NCBI GenBank assembly: GCA_016930215.1
Contig: JAFGHH010000292.1
Span: forward strand, 1 to 38,573
Direction of reading: 5' to 3'
From: Deltaproteobacteria bacterium
GTDB lineage: Bacteria > Myxococcota_A > Polyangia > DRWM01 > JAAZOP01
Length of the DNA: 38,573 bases
Of this stretch, positions 37,578 through 38,573 are shown piece by piece. Numbering within the stretch: position 1 is the stretch's first letter; each line of letters opens with the position of its first letter. The notes beneath the pieces are model-generated. The model ran no database searches. It saw only the letters and a list, made by a program, of their open reading frames with translations, and was not told the origin of the DNA. Both the position numbers and the translations under genes were made by a program.

Positions 37578-38573
37578 CTACGGTCGCTCCAGGGTATGGG
37601 AGACGACGGTCAGCTCCCGGACCCGCGCCAGCGCGCAGTCGATGACGAAGGCCTGGTCCCGCGCGTAGTCGTCCCAGGGTTCGAGGCCGATCACCTCCAG
37701 GCCGCAGGCATCCCCGATCGGCGAGTCGAAGAACACCGCGAAGTCGCGCTCGAAGTGGTGATGCGCCGGGTTGTAGACCAGGCGCCAGTAGTCGCGCTGG
37801 TCGAAATCGACGCCGCCGAGACGGCCCCAGGCGCGGACGAACGCGCCCGGCTCGGTGCTCGCCGGGCTCATCCCGATCCGCAACTCGAAGTGCACCTCGG
37901 CGCCCGCCTCGAGGACCAGGTGATGGAGCTGCGCCGGAGTGCCCTCGAAGGTGCACGAGTCGAACGAGCGCGACCCGTCCCCCCAGCACTCGCCGCCGCC
38001 GGGACAGTAGTTGAACTGGAAGCTCGAGGCATCGCCGAACGGCTCGTTCGCCGTACCGTCCAACACCATCGGCGGCGGTGTCCCGGCGTAGACCGGGTTG
38101 AGGGAGCCTTCGACGCGCCCGTCGGTGAGCGCAACGACGATGTTGTTGCGGTCGTAGTTCGACCCGCCGTAGCTGCTCGTCGAGTGCGTGACCGTGCCGG
38201 TGCCCGTCGTCGTCGGAGGCGAGCCGTCGCCGAAGTCGAGGCAGAGCGGCAGGAAGAAGGGCGCCTCGCCGGCCGTCGTCGGCAGGCGGTAGGAGCCGGG
38301 GACGACGCGCAGCATCGCCTTCGACTCGTACTCCTCCAGCAGCGTGCGGCTCTCGTTGAACCTGCCGCAGTAGACGGCGCCATCCGTCACGCGTAGCTCG
38401 AGCGTCCAGCCCGGGTCGCCGACGAACTCCGACGCGCTCGGGCAGTGGGCCCATGGGTCCGGTTCCGTCGAATCGGCCTCGGCGTCCACCGAGTCCTCCA
38501 CGTCGGCGTCGGCGTCCGCACCCACATCCGCGTCGGCGTCCGCACCCACATCCGCGTCGGCGTCCGCACCCAC
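37578..38573 (-). CDS. Secreted or lipoprotein with DA-repeat linker, 5' end cut by window edge
   Basis: At least 331 codons; the listed start is only the first in-frame GTG at the edge and lies inside the linker, so the true start and signal peptide are outside the window. The visible part begins with three GADADADV units, then a domain with PWAHCPSASEFVGDPGWTLELRVTDGAVYCGRFNESRTLLEEYESKAMLRVVPGSYRLP, FFLPLCLDFGDG, FQFNYCPGGGECWGDGSRSFDSCTFEGTP and HHLVLEAGAEVHFELRIGMSP. Cys pairs suggest disulfides. No known family is recognised. It ends 18 bases before the next start, so it belongs to the same operon as the small lipoprotein and the dikinase-like gene. Confidence 0.85.
   Translation of the reverse strand: MGADADADVGADADADVGADADADVEDSVDAEADSTEPDPWAHCPSASEFVGDPGWTLELRVTDGAVYCGRFNESRTLLEEYESKAMLRVVPGSYRLPTTAGEAPFFLPLCLDFGDGSPPTTTGTGTVTHSTSSYGGSNYDRNNIVVALTDGRVEGSLNPVYAGTPPPMVLDGTANEPFGDASSFQFNYCPGGGECWGDGSRSFDSCTFEGTPAQLHHLVLEAGAEVHFELRIGMSPASTEPGAFVRAWGRLGGVDFDQRDYWRLVYNPAHHHFERDFAVFFDSPIGDACGLEVIGLEPWDDYARDQAFVIDCALARVRELTVVSHTLERP
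38502..38573 (-). repeat. 24-bp in-frame tandem repeat coding GADADADV
   Basis: Minus-strand GTGGGTGCGGACGCCGACGC plus GGAT occurs in two exact copies and a third with two changes, running to the window edge; more copies may lie beyond. It encodes the acidic linker of the truncated protein. Confidence 0.8.

Overview
The window is very GC-rich, gene-dense bacterial DNA with many GTG starts, and it reads as a Myxococcota-like (deltaproteobacterial) genome or metagenome contig. The sequence signs are: a MYXO-CTERM-like tail (Cys, membrane helix, Arg cluster) on a CAP-domain protein carrying MopE-type CDGxDNDCDG repeats; at least eight predicted lipoproteins, several with Asp/Ala linkers such as ADADADAD; Cys-rich secreted modules; a Ser/Thr kinase with a Pro-rich linker and an exported tail; and a long Pro/Glu-rich TonB-type protein. 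No rRNA, tRNA, CRISPR array, insertion sequence, phage gene or integrase was seen. Both window edges cut through a gene.

Layout from left to right. 1-1097 (-): Kelch-like lipoprotein, 3' end missing and absent from the ORF track because its stop lies outside the window. 1433-5340: an LCM-type methyltransferase (-) divergent from a type I phosphodiesterase/alkaline-phosphatase-like protein and a GT4 glycosyltransferase (+, overlapping GTGA). 5366-12569 (-): a long co-directional run, in transcription order a regulatory-domain lipoprotein, manC, manB/algC, a peptidase-MA-like membrane protease, a GlpB-like flavoprotein and a PAP2 phosphatase. The manC and manB pair should supply GDP-mannose, probably for envelope polysaccharide. 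12739-14610 (+): TonB-like protein, overlapping tail to tail with a CPBP membrane protease that follows ftcD (-). 16864-18981 (+): RNase II-like protein with an altered active-site motif. 19165-20118 (+): Cys-rich lipoprotein. 20115-22143 (-): OppD/OppF ATPase pair without permeases. 22293-24793 (-): extensin-like protease-family protein followed by a Ser/Thr kinase. 24924-26462 (+): radical SAM protein. 26564-28209 (+): histidine kinase and OmpR/PhoB-type regulator. 28285-30243 (+): LolC/E-like permease with a large insertion. 30267-38573 (-): a lipoprotein cluster made of a metzincin-like lipoprotein, a CAP/MopE/MYXO-CTERM protein, a TPR lipoprotein, a lipoprotein with a glucan-water-dikinase-like core, and two Asp/Ala-linker proteins, the last cut by the window edge.

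The main theme is the cell envelope: lipoproteins, a lipoprotein-release-type permease, GDP-mannose synthesis, glycosyl transfer, peptidoglycan or surface proteases and envelope signalling. The points most worth following are (1) the exported protein that keeps a phosphohistidine-like domain followed by a PPDK-type ATP-grasp domain; (2) an 11-bp phased GAC/TGAC array between the extensin-like and radical SAM genes, close to an OmpR/PhoB-type regulator; (3) recurring TTGAC-N17-(-10)-N7/8-start arrangements that suggest leaderless transcripts; (4) a possible myxosortase-type CPBP protease with a MYXO-CTERM substrate in the same window; and (5) an RNase II-like protein lacking one of the usual catalytic aspartates. 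Functions come from motif reading only; no database search was run.
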